Below, in pieces: positions 6,077 to 7,772 of a stretch of DNA of 7,772 bases. The stretch is from the NCBI GenBank assembly GCA_027294925.1, contig JAPULM010000006.1, forward strand, positions 1 through 7,772, read 5' to 3'. Position 1 is the first letter of the stretch. Each line of letters opens with the position of its first letter. This stretch comes from a bacterium. Lineage in GTDB: Bacteria > Tectomicrobia > Entotheonellia > Entotheonellales > Entotheonellaceae. The position numbers and the translations under genes are program-made. The notes beneath the pieces are model-generated. The model was not told the DNA's origin. It did no database searches and saw only the letters and a list, made by a program, of their open reading frames with translations.

Positions 6077-6174
6077 CGTGATACGCTATTTGGAACCGAT
6101 TAGGGACTTTTGTCCGCTTTTACGCCTGATGATGAAGACGTGACATTACTTTTTATGCGACCAAAGGAGACCAG

Positions 6175-6849
6175 ATGCGACTCGGCATTCTCGGTGATAT
6201 TCACGGCTATTTGCCGGGCTCCAATACACGCGCTATCGATTTCGCCGCCCATCTGTCTGCAAGCCTCGAAGTCGATGCGTTCTTGCAAGTTGGCGATATG
6301 TGCAATTATCTATCTTTTGCACGGCCGGTATATTGGATTTTCGGCAACAACGACTGGACTGACGTTGTTCGGCAGGTCGAAAGCGGCGAACGGCCCTTAC
6401 AAAACCTTCATCATATCAAGACAGGATCGATCCTCACCCTAGAAGATGGCGATGAACAGGTTCGTATTGCCGGACTAAATGGCGCCTTTGACCCAATCTA
6501 TTTTGACCTTGAAGATGGTCCGCAGCGGCCTTTAGAAAGTCTCGCCTTCTTCCTGCGTACAGATGTCGAGAAATGCTTACAGCTGCGCAATGTCGACATC
6601 TTTCTCGTGCATGGTTGCCCGTCCGGCTTGGACTACGGCCGGGAACCGGACTACAGCGTGCCGGCTATTCGGGATGTTCTGGATGCGGTTCAACCGCGTC
6701 TGATGTTTTGCGGTCATGCCCATTTCTTCAAACAAGCCCAGACCCCAACCAGTACCGTTTATGCGCTAAATCAGCTCAGAGACGAATACTACATTCTTGA
6801 CACAAGCAACGATAAGCTTGAGCGCTATCCAAGCGAGAGTCTGATATGA
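6175..6849 (+). CDS. Calcineurin-like metallophosphoesterase
   Basis: A 224-residue cytoplasmic phosphoesterase with the five metal-binding blocks of the family. They are GDIHG (7-11; D8, H10), GD (40-41), GNND (57-60), the histidine in VHGCPSG (145-151; H146) and GHAHFF (180-185; H181, H183). The block IAGLNGAFDP (98-107) and the wording around H146 resemble the class that includes RNA lariat debranching enzyme and DR1281-like proteins, though the substrate cannot be named. Members hydrolyse phosphomonoesters or phosphodiesters with two metal ions. The third block reads GNND where GNHD is usual, replacing the histidine next to the catalytic aspartate. AAAGGAG ends 5 bases before the ATG, an excellent ribosome site. 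Its stop overlaps the next start (ATGA), so it is translationally coupled to the acetyltransferase. Confidence 0.9.
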   Translation: MRLGILGDIHGYLPGSNTRAIDFAAHLSASLEVDAFLQVGDMCNYLSFARPVYWIFGNNDWTDVVRQVESGERPLQNLHHIKTGSILTLEDGDEQVRIAGLNGAFDPIYFDLEDGPQRPLESLAFFLRTDVEKCLQLRNVDIFLVHGCPSGLDYGREPDYSVPAIRDVLDAVQPRLMFCGHAHFFKQAQTPTSTVYALNQLRDEYYILDTSNDKLERYPSESLI

Positions 6850-7328
6850 CGCCGGTTTCTTCCCAAATCTTCGCCAGTATCCGTCTTGCACCCATGCACG
6901 TCGATGATCTCGACACGGTCCTAATGATCGAACGGTTATCCTTTACCACGCCATGGTCGCGGGCCATGTTCGTCACCGAACTTGCCAACAGCAAAATATC
7001 GCGCCTAATTGTTGCGCGCACTGACGGCGAAGCAGGCAAGATTGTCGGCTACCTGGTCTTTCGTATTGTCATCGACGAAATGCACATTATTCTCGTCGCC
7101 GTGCATCCTAACTGGCGTCAACGCAACATTGCACGACAGCTGCTGGAACATGCGATGACCCAGGCGCGAGAGGCTGCTTGCCGCAAGGCAACGCTAGAGG
7201 TACGCGCCTCTAACGTCGCAGCCCAACGATTGTATTTCCAAGTCGGATTTGCTCCAGTGGGGACACGGCCCCAGTACTATCGTCGCCCTTCTGAAGACGC
7301 CCTAATTTTGTGGCGCGACCCGCTATAA
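6846..7328 (+). CDS. rimI: GNAT N-acetyltransferase, RimI-like (ribosomal protein S18-alanine type)
   Basis: A 160-residue GNAT-fold protein that would transfer an acetyl group from acetyl-CoA to a protein N-terminal or amino group. RimI-like features are LxxMHVDDLDTVLMIERLSF near the start (14-33), W38 in TPWSRAMF, the beta-strand I-L-V-A-V-H-P (82-88), LEVRASNVAAQRLYFQVGF (117-135; E118 and Y130 correspond to the RimI catalytic pair by family analogy) and the C-terminal YYRRPSEDALILW (144-156). The CoA pyrophosphate loop reads R-Q-R-N-I-A (91-96), where R-x-x-G-x-G/A is usual. The glycine is replaced by asparagine, so binding may be altered. Translation starts in the ATGA overlap with the phosphoesterase. 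The usual partners tsaB and tsaD are not adjacent, so substrate S18 is likely but unproven. Confidence 0.85.
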   Translation: MTPVSSQIFASIRLAPMHVDDLDTVLMIERLSFTTPWSRAMFVTELANSKISRLIVARTDGEAGKIVGYLVFRIVIDEMHIILVAVHPNWRQRNIARQLLEHAMTQAREAACRKATLEVRASNVAAQRLYFQVGFAPVGTRPQYYRRPSEDALILWRDPL

Positions 7329-7338
7329 TTCCCCCATC

Positions 7339-7343
7339 AGGAG
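7339..7343 (+). promoter_or_regulatory. Ribosome binding site supporting a GTG start for the right-edge gene
   Basis: AGGAG ends 6 bases before the GTG at 7350-7352. There is no in-frame ATG to compete nearby, and the frame downstream encodes a recognisable kinase fragment, so this site fixes the start. Confidence 0.75.
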
Positions 7344-7349
7344 CATCTA

Positions 7350-7772
7350 GTGCGCCCCCCCCTTGCCTCAACTTGCCTACCCTATAAGCCTCAGGTTTTC
7401 CGCCATGGGCGTGTATACGGCGTCAGTCATCCTTTGCTTGCGACCTGGTTGCAACATCGGCTTCGGGAGACATCGCCTTCAGTCAGCGAGAGCGTCAGGG
7501 TCTACAAACAAAAGCCCAACTTCATCTATGCCATTGCACGCCCGACCGACCTTGACACGCCTTGTTCTCATGTCACTGTTAAACGCTTTGGGTGGCGCGG
7601 CAAGCAACATTATCTGCTCAGCCCCCTGAAAGGCTCAAAAGCACTAAAATCATACCGGACAGCTTGTTATTTATTAGCCCAAGGCTTATCCACGCCGGTA
7701 CCTTTAGGCGCGTGCGTAACGCGGCGCTGGGGGTTTGTGCAATCGAACCTTTATGTCACTGAGGACATCTCG
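7350..7772 (+). CDS. Lipopolysaccharide kinase (Kdo/WaaP)-like protein, N-terminal part (cut by window edge)
   Basis: 141 residues are visible with no in-frame stop to the right edge. Residues 76-82 (V-T-V-K-R-F-G) carry a lysine, K78, in the position of the ATP-binding lysine of the protein-kinase fold. The stretch GSKALKSYRTACYLLAQGLS (95-114), then TPVPLGA and RRWGFVQSNLYVTEDIS, has the look of the Kdo/WaaP and RIO-like kinase N-lobe, 'S.A...w..a..L...Gi.tp.Pl.......g..y.v.e.i'. In Gram-negatives such kinases phosphorylate heptose or Kdo of LPS core. The catalytic HxD loop lies beyond the window, so activity and substrate are unverified. The gene begins 21 bases after the rimI stop with its own AGGAG, so it is likely in one operon with rimI and the phosphoesterase. 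A polycytosine run (eight C) lies directly after the start. Confidence 0.72.
   Translation, partial: MRPPLASTCLPYKPQVFRHGRVYGVSHPLLATWLQHRLRETSPSVSESVRVYKQKPNFIYAIARPTDLDTPCSHVTVKRFGWRGKQHYLLSPLKGSKALKSYRTACYLLAQGLSTPVPLGACVTRRWGFVQSNLYVTEDIS

Noticed and set aside
6110..6442. 110-codon plus-strand frame over the start of the metallophosphoesterase
   Set aside because: The metal-binding motifs and the AAAGGAG site lie in the frame starting at 6175, so this one is a shadow.

Overview
This is a bacterial chromosomal window of roughly balanced base composition. It is densely packed with housekeeping biosynthesis, signalling and cell-envelope genes on both strands. No phage, transposon, CRISPR, tRNA or rRNA signal is visible. 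The phylum cannot be fixed from the sequence alone. The GHMP-type homoserine kinase, hisC and panC each stand apart from the usual thr, his and pan operons, as is common in Chloroflexota, cyanobacteria and planctomycetes. The Kdo/WaaP-type lipopolysaccharide-kinase-like gene at the right edge points instead to an outer-membrane-bearing (Gram-negative) cell. I lean to neither strongly.

Layout, left to right. (1) Positions 1-310, minus strand: the N-terminal part of a dual-specificity-phosphatase-like protein, cut by the window edge and divergent from thrB. (2) 448-1368, plus: thrB, homoserine kinase. (3) 1426-2721, minus, convergent with thrB across a gap holding three tandem 7-bp repeats: a signalling protein with an N-terminal cyclic-nucleotide-binding domain, a coiled-coil linker and a C-terminal PP2C/SpoIIE (RsbU-like) phosphatase. 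I move its start to a GTG with an excellent Shine-Dalgarno site. Its promoter region has a perfect TATAAT inside a near-perfect 19-bp palindrome. (4) About 550 bp of divergent intergenic DNA with several inverted repeats and no convincing gene. (5) 3276-3860, plus: an unrecognised 194-residue protein. (6) 3895-4956, minus: hisC. (7) 5134-6024, plus: panC, divergent from hisC. (8) 6175 to the right edge, plus: a likely operon of a metallophosphoesterase, a RimI-like N-acetyltransferase (ATGA overlap) and a truncated lipopolysaccharide-kinase-like gene that starts at a GTG 21 nt after the rimI stop.

How the genes relate. thrB, hisC and panC supply threonine, histidine and pantothenate/CoA, but they are not co-transcribed with one another. 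The cNMP-PP2C protein probably links a small-molecule signal to dephosphorylation of a partner protein. Its target, classically an anti-sigma-factor antagonist, is not in the window. Two genes the supplied open-reading-frame analysis did not contain, one at each edge, were recovered by translating from scratch. I see no convincing undescribed system. The most unusual items are the operator-like promoter of the phosphatase gene, the palindrome-rich intergenic region with the orphan protein next to it, and the metallophosphoesterase/acetyltransferase/LPS-kinase-like grouping.
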